A DNA stretch of 64,000 nt from Acidobacteriota bacterium (GTDB taxonomy: Bacteria > Acidobacteriota > Thermoanaerobaculia > Gp7-AA8): assembly GCA_003223645.1 (NCBI GenBank), contig QHVT01000009.1, positions 62,001 through 126,000 of the forward strand, in the 5' to 3' direction. A model generated the notes under the pieces. That model worked only from the letters and a program-made list of their open reading frames with translations. It searched no databases and was not told the origin of the DNA. Positions 50,265-58,581 of this stretch are shown here, in pieces; the first letter of the stretch is position 1; every line of letters starts with the position of its first letter. The position numbers and the translations under genes were made by a program.

Positions 50265-51941
50265 ATGGGTCGTCCGCTCGTCGCCTTACTCCTGCTGCTC
50301 GTGATCGCGCTCGGCGTGCTCGCGACGCTGCAGTACCGCTGGATCGATCGCGTAAGCGAAGCGGAGCGGCAGCAGACGCGCGCGAACCTCGACTTCGCCG
50401 CGCGCCGCTTCACCGACGATCTGCGCGCGGAGCTCGGCGCGCTCTTCGACGCGTTCGGACAACCCGATCGCGGTGAGGTCGAAGATCGATACGACCAATG
50501 GGCGCGCGCGGCCGCGCATCCCGCGCTGCTCGAGAACGTGTACGTTGCCGAGCGCCGCGACGACGCGTGGACGCTGCTCGTCCTCGATCGCGACTCACAT
50601 CGCTTCGCCGACACGCAGTGGCCCGCGAAGCTCGAGGACATTCATCAGCGGCTCGACGCGGCAGCGCAACATCAGCGCATCCGCTGGCTGCCGCCGCTCG
50701 TCTCCGCCGTGCCTGCGTTCTTCTTTCCTCCGCGTCCGCGCTTTCGCCCCGACTTCCTTTCCGAGCCCGGGCCCGAGCCCGATTTTCCCGGCGGTCCTCC
50801 TCCCAACGCGCCGCAAGGCGTGCGCGCCACGATCATCGTCATCAATCGCGACGAGCTCGCGAAGAACATCCTCCCTTCACTCGCCGGCCGCTATTTCTCG
50901 ACGACGAAGAAAGGCGAATACGATCTCGCGCTGACGAACGGCATCGAGACGATCTATCGCTCATCGACGTCCTGGCCCGACGGAAAATCGAATGCCGACT
51001 TCGATCTCGCGTTCAAGCCGGTCGATCGTGAGATGTCGCCGGCGCGCCGTTCTCCGTTCGCCGACCCTCCGCCGCCCTCCGTGCCGTGGCGTCTCCTCGT
51101 GCGCCGTCACGACGGCAGTCTCAACGCGCTCGTCGCCTCGACGCGCACGCGGAATCTCGCCGTCAGTTTCGCGATCCTCTTCATCCTCGGTGCCACGGCG
51201 CTCGTTCTCGCCGCACTTCTGCGCCGCGCCGATCGTTTGCGCGCACAGCAGACGCACTTCGTCGCGGCGATCAGTCACGAGCTCAACACGCCGATCGCCG
51301 CGTTGCGATCGGCCGGCGAAAACTTGAAAGACGGAATCGTCGCCGACCCCGACAAGCTCGCGCGCTACGGCGAGACGATCGTCAAAGAATCCGCGCGCCT
51401 CGGCGATATGGTCGCGCAGGTCCTCGAGTTCGCCGGCATGCAGGCGCGCACGCGTCCGCCCGCGCTGCAACCGGTCGACGTCGCGGCGGTCATCGACGAG
51501 GCGATCGCGCAGTGTCATTGGATCCTCGACGGGTCGAAGATTCACGTCGACGTCGATATCGATGACGATCTGCCGGACGTGCGCGGTGACAGCGCGGCGT
51601 TGACGCGCGCGGTGCAGAACCTGATCGCGAATGCGATCCGTCACGGCGGCAGCGGAGAGTGGGTCGGCGTGCGCGCGTCGCGTGACGATGTTGACAACGG
51701 GGGCGTGACGATCGCCGTCGAAGACCGGGGACCCGGTATCGACGGACGCGAAGCGGCGCGCTTGTTCGAGCCGTTCTATCGTGGAAAAGCGAGCAGCGGC
51801 GTACGCGGCACGGGACTCGGCCTCGCGATCGTGCGGCAGATCGCGATCGCGCACGGCGGATCGATCGACATCGACAAGCGCCGCCGCGACGGCGCGGCGT
51901 TCCTCTTCCATCTCCCCGCGGCGGCGGTGGATCATGCCTGA
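50265..51941 (+). CDS. Sensor histidine kinase
   Basis: A 558-residue membrane kinase. Membrane helix 1 is LVALLLLLVIALGVLATLQY and helix 2 NLAVSFAILFILGATALVLA (about 295-320), enclosing a ~270-residue periplasmic sensor. The phosphoacceptor His is in FVAAISHELNTPIAALRS (~335), followed by the ATPase domain with NLIANAIRHGG (N box), VEDRGPGIDG and GTGLGLAIVRQIA. It overlaps its response regulator by 8 bases. Two Spy-like genes flank the pair, so a CpxA-like envelope sensor is likely. Confidence 0.93.
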   Translation: MGRPLVALLLLLVIALGVLATLQYRWIDRVSEAERQQTRANLDFAARRFTDDLRAELGALFDAFGQPDRGEVEDRYDQWARAAAHPALLENVYVAERRDDAWTLLVLDRDSHRFADTQWPAKLEDIHQRLDAAAQHQRIRWLPPLVSAVPAFFFPPRPRFRPDFLSEPGPEPDFPGGPPPNAPQGVRATIIVINRDELAKNILPSLAGRYFSTTKKGEYDLALTNGIETIYRSSTSWPDGKSNADFDLAFKPVDREMSPARRSPFADPPPPSVPWRLLVRRHDGSLNALVASTRTRNLAVSFAILFILGATALVLAALLRRADRLRAQQTHFVAAISHELNTPIAALRSAGENLKDGIVADPDKLARYGETIVKESARLGDMVAQVLEFAGMQARTRPPALQPVDVAAVIDEAIAQCHWILDGSKIHVDVDIDDDLPDVRGDSAALTRAVQNLIANAIRHGGSGEWVGVRASRDDVDNGGVTIAVEDRGPGIDGREAARLFEPFYRGKASSGVRGTGLGLAIVRQIAIAHGGSIDIDKRRRDGAAFLFHLPAAAVDHA

Positions 51942-52623
51942 GCGCCGCGTGCTGCTGTGCGAAGACGAGGAGAGCCTCATCCTCACGCTGCGCGATCGGT
52001 TGCAGAGCGAGGGCTACGACACGAGCGTCGCCAGGGAGGGCGAAATCGCGCTCGAGACCGCGACGAAGAAATCGTTCGACTGCATCCTCCTCGACATCTC
52101 GCTGCCGAAGAAAAACGGATTCGACGTCTGCCGCGATCTCCGCCAGCGCGGCGTGCAGACGCCGATCCTCATGCTCACCGCGCGCGGTCAAGTCATCGAT
52201 CGCGTCCTCGGCCTCAAGCTCGGCGCCGACGACTATCTGACCAAACCATTCGAGATGGCCGAGCTCCTCGCACGCATCGAAGCGCTGCTGCGCCGCGCAC
52301 GCACGCTCGTCGCCAGCAGCGCCGACGCCTACGCCTTCGGCAACATCGAAGTCGACTTTCGCCGCGCCGAGGTGAAGAAGGACGGCGCGGAGATCGAACT
52401 GTCAGGACTGGAGCTCAAACTGCTGCGCTACTTCGTCGAACACCGCAGCGCCGTCCTCACGCGCGACGAACTCCTCGAGAAGGTCTGGGGCTACGACGCC
52501 ACGCCCGTCACGCGCACCGTCGACGTCCACATCGCATCCCTGCGGCAGAAACTCGAGACCAATCCCGCGCGCCCGGAGTTTTTCCTGACGGTGCACGGAA
52601 TGGGTTACAAGTTCGTGGGGTGA
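51934..52623 (+). CDS. OmpR/PhoB-family response regulator
   Basis: A 229-residue regulator. The receiver domain has the acidic pair in LLCEDEES, phosphoacceptor Asp in ILLDISLPKKNG (about residue 54) and K in DDYLTKPFE. The C-terminal winged helix contains GLELKLLRYFVEHRSAVLTR, then WGYDATPVTRTVDVHIASLR and VHGMGYKFVG. It is the partner of the kinase gene it overlaps, and likely controls the flanking spy-like genes by analogy with CpxR. Confidence 0.95.
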   Translation: MPERRVLLCEDEESLILTLRDRLQSEGYDTSVAREGEIALETATKKSFDCILLDISLPKKNGFDVCRDLRQRGVQTPILMLTARGQVIDRVLGLKLGADDYLTKPFEMAELLARIEALLRRARTLVASSADAYAFGNIEVDFRRAEVKKDGAEIELSGLELKLLRYFVEHRSAVLTRDELLEKVWGYDATPVTRTVDVHIASLRQKLETNPARPEFFLTVHGMGYKFVG

Positions 52624-53202
52624 CTAAAACGGCGGCCGCCTCCCGCCCATCCCGCCCCTTCCGCCTCTACCCCGTCCGCCCATCCCCCGCCCGTTTCCGC
52701 CGCGATCGCGTCCGCGATCCATGCGCTCGTCGGCGAACTGCTGCTGAAGTTTCATCCACTGGTCGTACGTCAGGATCGCGCGCTCGCCGGCGAGCATGGT
52801 GATGCGCCGGCGGAAGAGTTGATCGCGCAGCGTCGCGACGCGATCGCCGGCCGCGGTGATGTCGTTCGCGACGGCGTCATGTTGATTGACGGCGTTGCGG
52901 ATGTCGCGCGATGCGACCATCACGTCGCGCGAGAGTCGCTCGATCTCGTCGCCCTGCTCGCTCTGTAATTTGTCGAGCTGCTGCATCTGCTCCGCGCTCA
53001 CGTTCACCGCCTCGGCGAGATGCGGGCTGTGCCACCAGTTCGCCTCCGGCAGGAGTTCGTCGTCGCCGCCGAAGTTACCGCGCATGCGCATGCCGCCGCC
53101 CATCCCGCCGCGCGGTTCGGGCCGCGACTGCGGATCGTCGTACGAGTCGTTTGTCGTACACGCGAGCGCGAGGAGGAGCGGGATGAGGAGTGTTCGTCGC
53201 AT
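52624..53202 (-). CDS. Spy-like lipoprotein, glycine- and arginine-rich
   Basis: A 192-residue lipoprotein (MRRTLLIPLLLALACTTNDS, lipobox ALAC). The central helical part (HLAEAVNVSAEQMQQLDKLQ, LTYDQWMKLQQQF) resembles Spy/CpxP or heavy-metal-sensor (ZraP-like) proteins. Both ends are low-complexity: GGMGGGMRMRGNFGG and GRDRGGNGRGMGGRGRGG. It is convergent with the response regulator, with stop codons adjacent (52623/52624). Its location supports a role in the same stress circuit. Confidence 0.8.
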   Translation of the reverse strand: MRRTLLIPLLLALACTTNDSYDDPQSRPEPRGGMGGGMRMRGNFGGDDELLPEANWWHSPHLAEAVNVSAEQMQQLDKLQSEQGDEIERLSRDVMVASRDIRNAVNQHDAVANDITAAGDRVATLRDQLFRRRITMLAGERAILTYDQWMKLQQQFADERMDRGRDRGGNGRGMGGRGRGGRGGMGGRRPPF

Positions 53203-53253
53203 GCGCCGACATTACCGCAACCGCACGCGAAGGGCCTCTGGCGCTATCGTTGT

Positions 53254-53274
53254 ATTCGTGAACGACATGTCACG
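53254..53274. promoter_or_regulatory. Candidate operator, copy 2 (CGTGA...TCACG)
   Basis: The segment contains CGTGAACGACATGTCACG and matches 49662-49682 at 20 of 21 bases. It overlaps the first ATG of the dioxygenase gene and lies eight bases before a second possible ATG at 53282. Confidence 0.35.
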
Positions 53275-54040
53275 AAATCGAATGCCGGCGATCTTCTTCG
53301 GCCACGGCAACCCGATGAACGCGATCGAAGACAACGCCTACAGCCGCGCCTGGCGCGCGATCGGCGCAGCGCTGCCGAAGCCGAAGGCGATCCTCTGCGT
53401 CTCCGCGCATTGGTACCTGCCGGCAACGCTCGTCACCGCGATGGAGAAGCCGCGCACGATTCACGACTTCGGCGGCTTTCCGCGTCCGCTTTATGAAGTG
53501 CAGTACGCGGCACCCGGCGATCTAGCGTTGTGCGAACGCGTGCGCGATCTCGCCGGCGCGCAGTTCGATGATCGATGGGGACTCGATCACGGCACGTGGT
53601 CCGTCCTCGTGCACGTCTTCCCGAATGCAGACGTGCCGGTCGTCCAGCTCAGCATCGACGAAACCCAGCCCGCCGAATTTCATTATGAGATCGGAACAAA
53701 ACTCTCCGCGTTGCGCGACGAAGGAGTGCTCGTCATCGGCAGCGGCAACCTCGTGCACAACCTGCACACCTTTTCGTGGGGCGGCCATCCCGTCGAGCCG
53801 TTCGACTGGGCGGTGCGATTCGAAAAGAGCGCGTGCGAATGGATCATCGCCAATGATCCCGCGCCGCTCGTCGGCTACGAGAAACTCGGGCGCGACGCGA
53901 TGCTCTCCGCGCCGACGCCCGATCACTACCTCCCGCTCCTCTACATCCTCGGCGCCCGCCGCGACGACGACAACGTGACGTTCCCCGTTGAAGGCGTCGA
54001 CGGCGGGTCGGTATCGATGCTGACGGTGATGTTCGGGTGA
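53267..54040 (+). CDS. ygiD: Extradiol ring-cleavage dioxygenase, DODA/YgiD type
   Basis: A 257-residue class III extradiol dioxygenase of the 4,5-DOPA-dioxygenase family. The first zinc/iron ligand is in MPAIFFGHGNPMNAIEDN, others in CVSAHWYLPA, and the C-terminal GSGNLVHNLHTFSW holds the final His. HGTWSVLVHVFPNADVPVVQ is family-typical. The natural substrate in bacteria is unknown. A shorter start at ATG 53282 (MPAIFFGHG) matches homologs well and would free the upstream operator-like site. Confidence 0.93.
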   Translation: MSRNRMPAIFFGHGNPMNAIEDNAYSRAWRAIGAALPKPKAILCVSAHWYLPATLVTAMEKPRTIHDFGGFPRPLYEVQYAAPGDLALCERVRDLAGAQFDDRWGLDHGTWSVLVHVFPNADVPVVQLSIDETQPAEFHYEIGTKLSALRDEGVLVIGSGNLVHNLHTFSWGGHPVEPFDWAVRFEKSACEWIIANDPAPLVGYEKLGRDAMLSAPTPDHYLPLLYILGARRDDDNVTFPVEGVDGGSVSMLTVMFG

Positions 54041-54042
54041 TT

Positions 54043-54120
54043 CCCCGCGCCCGCACCCGAACCCGCGCCCGCGCCCGCGCCCGAACCCGCTCCCGAGCCC
54101 GCTCCCGTGCCCGGGGCGGG
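54043..54120. repeat. Hexamer CCCGCG tandem repeat
   Basis: Thirteen units of CCCGNN (CCCGCG, CCCGCA, CCCGAA, CCCGCT, CCCGAG, CCCGTG) between the dioxygenase and Uma2 genes. It ends CCGTGCCCGGGGCGGG, the same 16 bases as at about 35497-35512. Confidence 0.8.
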
Positions 54121-54154
54121 TGGGCCGAGCAATCGCCGGCGATATACTTTCCCC

Positions 54155-54760
54155 ATGTCGAGAGCCGCGGCGCTGCGCGAACACGACGATACGATTGATT
54201 CCGACCACATCGTCGTTCTCCATGACGTCTCATGGGAAGACTACGAGCGCATTCTCGAAATTCGCGGCGAACACTCCGCACCGCGAATCAGCTATTTGGA
54301 GGGGGAGCTCGAAATCATGAGCCCTGGGCAGGATCACGAGATCATCAAGTCCCGCATCGGACGACTGCTCGAGGCGTGGTGTATGGATCGCGGAATCGAG
54401 CTCGAGGCGGTCGGTAGCTGGACGCTCAAAAACAAACGGAAACGGGGCGGAGCGGAGGCCGACGAGTCCTACATCTTCGGTACGAAGAAACAGAGCCGGC
54501 CGCATCTCGCGATCGAGGTCGAGTGGACCCACGGCGGCATCGACAAGCTTGCGATTTACGAGAAACTCGGCGTTGAGGAAGTGTGGTTCTGGCGCAAAGG
54601 AGCCCTCGAGGTCTACATTCTCACCGACGGCAAGTTCACCGGGACGCCGCGCAGCAGACTCTTTCCCGAGCTCAATCTCGAGCTCCTAGTGTCGATGCTC
54701 GATCGCGACACGCTCACGCAAGCCGTGCGCGATTTCCGAAAAGCACTCCGCAAGAAATAA
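54155..54760 (+). CDS. Uma2-family (DUF820) PD-(D/E)XK endonuclease-like protein
   Basis: A 201-residue protein. The N-terminus (VSWEDYERILEIRGEHSAPR, ISYLEGELEIMSPGQDHEII) and the core HLAIEVEWTHGGIDKLAIYE with KLGVEEVWFW match the Uma2 fold, a restriction-endonuclease-like family abundant in cyanobacteria and Acidobacteria. The D/E-x-K residues appear as E-V-E plus K. Function in cells is unknown; some members have been linked to mobile elements. Confidence 0.9.
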   Translation: MSRAAALREHDDTIDSDHIVVLHDVSWEDYERILEIRGEHSAPRISYLEGELEIMSPGQDHEIIKSRIGRLLEAWCMDRGIELEAVGSWTLKNKRKRGGAEADESYIFGTKKQSRPHLAIEVEWTHGGIDKLAIYEKLGVEEVWFWRKGALEVYILTDGKFTGTPRSRLFPELNLELLVSMLDRDTLTQAVRDFRKALRKK

Positions 54761-54762
54761 GC

Positions 54763-54795
54763 GGAGCGGCGGGTTTCCGCCCGCCGCTCCTTCGC
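54763..54795. terminator. GC-rich hairpin terminator candidate
   Basis: GCGGAGCGGCGGG, a TTTCC loop and CCCGCCGCTCC form a perfect stem between two convergent genes. No strong T-tract follows, so termination would rest on the stem. Confidence 0.55.
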
Positions 54796-54797
54796 GC

Positions 54798-55478
54798 TCA
54801 CCACCGCCCGTTCCGCAAACTATCGATGTTGTACGCCTCGAACACACCTCCGCGGCGCCAGTCGCCGCTCAGCGTGATGCGGTCCCCGCGTCGCACGTCA
54901 TTCAGATCGACGCCGCGGCGATTGCGGCTTCCGCCCGCCATCAAGACTTCGATGCGGCGTCCGCTGCGCGCGTCACGCACGAGCATCGTGCCGCGACGGA
55001 AGTCGACGCGCTCGACGATGCCGCTCACGGAGTCATTGCCGTATCCGTAGCCGTCGCGATAGCCGCGGTTGTCGCGATAGCCGCGGTTGTCGCGGTTGTC
55101 GCGGTTGTCGCGGTTGTCGTTGTAGTACGCGCCGTCGATGACGTCGCACGAGTCGGCGTAGAAGTCGTCGCCGCCGAAGTAGCCGCCGAGGCGGAGGCTC
55201 ACGCCGATGCGAAGCTCGTTGTGACGTCCGCGGAAAGCCGACTGCGGAACGTGATACCAGCGATTGTCGCGTTCGAACTGCACGCGAAAGCCATCGCTCT
55301 CGCGGCTGAAGCTGCGCACCCGTCCTTCGAATGTCTGCGAGCGGCGGCTTTCATTGCGGGAGTTGTCCCGCCAGTCGCCGTTCGTCTCGTTTCGATGACG
55401 CGGTTCCGCAAACGCGGACGTTCCCGCCGTCATCGCCACCACTGCCCCAATTGCCACGATCTTCAATGTTTTCTTCAT
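54798..55478 (-). CDS. Secreted protein with RDN-rich repeat region
   Basis: A 226-residue exported protein (MKKTLKIVAIGAVVAMTAGT). The first domain (FEGRVRSFSRESDGFRVQFE) and the last (VSGIVERVDFRRGTMLVRDA, VDLNDVRRGDRITLSGDW) are small beta-rich units like DUF5666 or OB-type domains. Between them lies a tandem region of Asp/Arg/Asn/Gly (NDNRDNRDNRDN, RGYRDNRGYRDG) made by a 9-base DNA repeat at about 55065-55115. GGAGGGC precedes the ATG. Function unknown. Confidence 0.82.
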   Translation of the reverse strand: MKKTLKIVAIGAVVAMTAGTSAFAEPRHRNETNGDWRDNSRNESRRSQTFEGRVRSFSRESDGFRVQFERDNRWYHVPQSAFRGRHNELRIGVSLRLGGYFGGDDFYADSCDVIDGAYYNDNRDNRDNRDNRGYRDNRGYRDGYGYGNDSVSGIVERVDFRRGTMLVRDARSGRRIEVLMAGGSRNRRGVDLNDVRRGDRITLSGDWRRGGVFEAYNIDSLRNGRW

Positions 55479-55590
55479 TTTGCCCTCCTGGGCCGATTGA
55501 CTTCGGGCAGGACATTTCGCAACCGCTGCGCCAGGCGCGGCCGCGTTAGGCACCGCTTCTTGCAACAAACAGCGTCGGAGGACCCAACGA

Positions 55591-56403
55591 ATGCTGAAGA
55601 GACTGGCAGTTGCGAGTCTGTTGGTCCTGCTGCTGCCGCTGCACGCGGCGGCGCTGGACACGCAGGACTTGCTCGCCCTCGTCGCCATGCCGCTCGCCGT
55701 CGCAGCGGTGTCGGAGATGACGAATGTTCCCCAGAACGATTTGATGGATGTCGTATCGCTGCTCAATCAAGCCGACGTTCCGCCGGCGCAGTTCGTCGAA
55801 GTCGTGCGCTACGTTCCCGTCGCGCTGGTGACGCCGGTCGAGACCGGACCGACGTTCGTGCAGTTCCTGCAAACGGAGGAGCAGCAGGGTTTGCGCGGGA
55901 CGCAACTCGTGACCGTGATCGAAGACCGCTATCGCACGATCGGAGTACCCGCCGATCTCGACGTCGTCGCGCCGCGCGTCGTCGAAGTGAATCGCGACAC
56001 GTTCGTGCCGGAGATCGTCCGCACGCGCGTGAACGAGATCGCGACGGCGAACGCCAACACGCCGCGTACACGATGGAGTGCGCACCCGCACGGCGGCCCG
56101 CCGGGACAGTTGAAGAAGATCGAAGGCGTGCAGACCGGAGCGGAGATCGTGCATCGCGATCGCGCGCCGAAGCCGAAGCATCGCAATCGTGAGGATCGCG
56201 TTGTCCGCGATCGGCAGGATCGCGTCGTCGTGGCTCAGCCGCGCACCGTCGTCGTCAATCCCGTCATGGTTCCGCGCGGCGACGATCGCGGAAACAAAGG
56301 ATTGGCGCGCGGTCACGAAGGCGGCGGACATGGACAGGGACACGGACAGGGACAGGGACAAGGACACGGACAGGGCAAAGGCAAAGGAAAGGGGAACGGA
56401 TGA
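55591..56403 (+). CDS. Secreted protein with Gly/His/Gln-rich tail
   Basis: A 270-residue exported protein (MLKRLAVASLLVLLLPLHAA). Residues 25-130 are helical without known motif (VAMPLAVAAVSEMTNVPQND, LMDVVSLLNQADVPPAQFVE). The rest is a charged, low-complexity tail ending in a GHGQG/GQGQG/GKGKG repeat. GGAGG lies seven bases before the ATG. It overlaps the small lipoprotein downstream by 4 bases (ATGATG), so both are co-translated. Confidence 0.8.
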   Translation: MLKRLAVASLLVLLLPLHAAALDTQDLLALVAMPLAVAAVSEMTNVPQNDLMDVVSLLNQADVPPAQFVEVVRYVPVALVTPVETGPTFVQFLQTEEQQGLRGTQLVTVIEDRYRTIGVPADLDVVAPRVVEVNRDTFVPEIVRTRVNEIATANANTPRTRWSAHPHGGPPGQLKKIEGVQTGAEIVHRDRAPKPKHRNREDRVVRDRQDRVVVAQPRTVVVNPVMVPRGDDRGNKGLARGHEGGGHGQGHGQGQGQGHGQGKGKGKGNG

Positions 56404-56702
56404 TGCGCACCGCGACTGCTCTCCTCTTTTCATTGCTTCTCGTCGCTGCGTGCGGCGGACGAGAGAAAACCGCGTCGACGACGACACCCGCGCAGCCGCA
56501 GGCGACGGCGTCGATCAACTTGACGCCCGAGCAGCTCGGCGAGCTCGGCGCGCAGATTCAGAAGAATCCCGACCGCGCGCAGGAGATCCTCAAACATCAC
56601 GGCTTCACGCCGGAGTCGTTCGAGGTCGCGATCCGCAAAGTCACCGAGAACGCAGACGCGTCGCGGCGCTACGCCGCGGCGTACCGGAGGGCGAGCGCTT
56701 GA
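56400..56702 (+). CDS. Small lipoprotein
   Basis: A 100-residue lipoprotein (MMRTATALLFSLLLVAACGG, lipobox VAAC). The mature helical part (INLTPEQLGELGAQIQKNPD, RAQEILKHHGFTPESFEVAI) is not a known domain but resembles a DUF4168- or Spy-like helical bundle. It overlaps the preceding secreted gene. Confidence 0.78.
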   Translation: MMRTATALLFSLLLVAACGGREKTASTTTPAQPQATASINLTPEQLGELGAQIQKNPDRAQEILKHHGFTPESFEVAIRKVTENADASRRYAAAYRRASA

Positions 56703-56784
56703 GTGCGCTCGCCTTTTGGGAATTTTCCTGCTCCTCTTGATAAACGCCTTTCGGTAGTGCTATCTTGACGTCCGTAAAGCCGTC

Positions 56785-58122
56785 ATGCACTTCGACGACG
56801 ACACGCTGTTTCGTTTCGCGGAAGGAACCTCGGACAATTCCGGGGAAATCGAGACCCATGTTTCCGCGTGCGGCGAATGCTCGCACCGCGTCGGCGGACA
56901 CCGCGCGGTCGTCGATGCGCTTCGCAACGCCGATGTCTGGCACGACGATCCTCCCGCGCCGCGGCAGTTCGTCCTCGATGTCGTGACATTTGCGTCACGC
57001 GCAAAAGCCGAAGAAGAAAACGCGCGCGTTCTCTGCGACGAGATCCTCACCGGTCCGTCGTCGTGGTGGCCGCAGCGGCTTCGCAAAGCGCAGGACGCCT
57101 ACACCGCGGGGATGGTGAAAGAGCTGCTGGAGCGGATGCGCCAGACGCTGGAATCCTCCCCCGCCGCCGCACTGCAAGTGACCGCGCTCGCCATCGACGT
57201 CGCGCATGCGCTCGACGTCACCACTTATCCGTGTGACTACGTCGTCAAGCTCCGCGCGCAGGCGTTCCGCGATCACGCGTTCGTGCTTTCGTTCATGGGC
57301 CGTTATCCCGAGGCGCTCGACTTCGCCGACCGCGCGAAACGTCTCTTCGACCAGGTTCCGCTGCCGGAGTACGACCTCGCGCGGCTCGCGCTGGTGCGCG
57401 CATCGATCCTGCGTTGTATCGACCGGGTTCCCGAGGCGGTGGGTCTCGCGCGTGAAGCGTCGGAGACCTTCCGCAAATACGGCGACATGTCGCGCTGGTC
57501 AACGGCGCGGATGTGGGAAGGAGCGTGCGTGCTCGAGAGCGGGCGTGTCCAGGACGCGCTGGAGATCTTCAAGTCGCTCGAAGGCGAAGCCGCACTCGAC
57601 GACATCAGCCGCGTTCGTCTCATCAACAGCATTGCCGTCTGCTACCGCCAGCTTTCGCAGTTCGACACCGCGGCCCTCTACCTCAAACGTGCGGCCGAGG
57701 AGTTCGCGCTCCTGGGAATGGAGACCGAGGCCACCCGAAGCCGCAACAGTCTTGGACAGACTCTCCTCGCGGCGGGACACGCGCGCGAAGCGATTCCGGT
57801 GCTGCGGCAGACGTGGCGCGAATTCGAACAGCTCGATCTCGTCGCCGACGCGGCGCTCGCTGCATTGCAGCTCGCCGAAGCAATGCTGCACACGGGAAAC
57901 GCTACGGAAGTCGCCGCCATCTGCCGCGACCTCATCGCTCGGTTCACCGCCGCCGGCATGACATCGCGCGCAATTACCGCTCTTTCCTTTCTGCGTGAGG
58001 CCGTCGCGATCGGTCAGGCAACACCGAGCCTCGTTCGTCATGTGTATGACTTCATGCGAGAGCTCCCGGCCGAGCGGCCTCGTCTCTTTGCGCTGGCTCC
58101 CGCGGATTCGCTGGGAGACTAG
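56785..58122 (+). CDS. Zinc-finger (anti-sigma-like) and TPR protein
   Basis: A 445-residue soluble protein. The first ~40 residues form a zf-HC2/anti-sigma-type zinc site (HFDDDTLFRFAEG, HVSACGECSHRV, with H-x3-C-x2-C). From about 150 on it has five or six TPR units (ALDFADRAKRLFDQ, AVGLAREASETFRKYG, AALYLKRAAEEFALLGM, AREAIPVLRQTWREFEQLDL). There is no membrane segment, unlike most anti-sigma factors of this kind. A sigma factor may lie elsewhere. The regulatory role is an inference. Confidence 0.82.
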   Translation: MHFDDDTLFRFAEGTSDNSGEIETHVSACGECSHRVGGHRAVVDALRNADVWHDDPPAPRQFVLDVVTFASRAKAEEENARVLCDEILTGPSSWWPQRLRKAQDAYTAGMVKELLERMRQTLESSPAAALQVTALAIDVAHALDVTTYPCDYVVKLRAQAFRDHAFVLSFMGRYPEALDFADRAKRLFDQVPLPEYDLARLALVRASILRCIDRVPEAVGLAREASETFRKYGDMSRWSTARMWEGACVLESGRVQDALEIFKSLEGEAALDDISRVRLINSIAVCYRQLSQFDTAALYLKRAAEEFALLGMETEATRSRNSLGQTLLAAGHAREAIPVLRQTWREFEQLDLVADAALAALQLAEAMLHTGNATEVAAICRDLIARFTAAGMTSRAITALSFLREAVAIGQATPSLVRHVYDFMRELPAERPRLFALAPADSLGD

Positions 58123-58257
58123 CCTCTCACCCGCGCCGCCGCCGCTTCGAGTCGCTGCCCGCGGCACGGCCAAAAAGCGTTCCCTTGGGCCACCGCCCGC
58201 GTCGGGTCGGTGTCCGTCTATTCATCTCACCGCAAGCGTAAGGACAGGAGGAATACC

Positions 58258-58461
58258 ATGCATCAGACTATTCGCCGTTTCGCCGCCGCCGCTTCTCTCG
58301 CCATGATTCTCGCCGCCACGCCGGCCATCGCCGCCCCGGCGCGCGACAACGATCCGAAGGATCGCTCGTCAATCGTTCGCGTCGTGCAGGGAATCATCAA
58401 GAAGCTGTTCGGCGTGAAGACGACCGCGGAAATTCAGCCGCCGATCCCGGGACATCAATAG
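58258..58461 (+). CDS. Small exported protein
   Basis: A 67-residue protein with a signal peptide (MHQTIRRFAAAASLAMILAA) and a strong AGGAGG nine bases before the ATG. The mature ~40 residues (RDNDPKDRSSIVRVVQGIIK) contain an amphipathic helix with IKKLFGVK and no cysteine. Nothing similar is recognised; it might be a peptide acting at the membrane. The stretch 58123-58257 before it shows no gene. Confidence 0.65.
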   Translation: MHQTIRRFAAAASLAMILAATPAIAAPARDNDPKDRSSIVRVVQGIIKKLFGVKTTAEIQPPIPGHQ

Positions 58462-58572
58462 CTGCCTGGCCTCCCGGCCTCCGAGCCTCCGAGCCTCCTA
58501 GAGGTCTCCTGGTCTCCGAGTCTCCTGGTTTCCTAGGAGGCTAGGAGGCTGGGAGACCGGGAGGCTGGGTGG
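58462..58572. repeat. Octamer tandem repeat with facing arms (CCTCCGAG family)
   Basis: CCTCCCGG, CCTCCGAG, CCTCCGAG, CCTCCTAG on the left, with middle units of GGTCTCCTG, face CTAGGAGG, CTAGGAGG, CTGGGAGA, CCGGGAGG on the right; the centre is TTTCCTAGGAGG near 58530. It lies between convergent genes. Confidence 0.8.
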
Positions 58573-58581
58573 GCGGCGGCG

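Noticed and set aside
54043-54120. Collagen- or proline-rich coding repeat
   Set aside because: The hexamer tract lies between a clear stop (54040) and a clear start (54155) and is not in frame with either gene.
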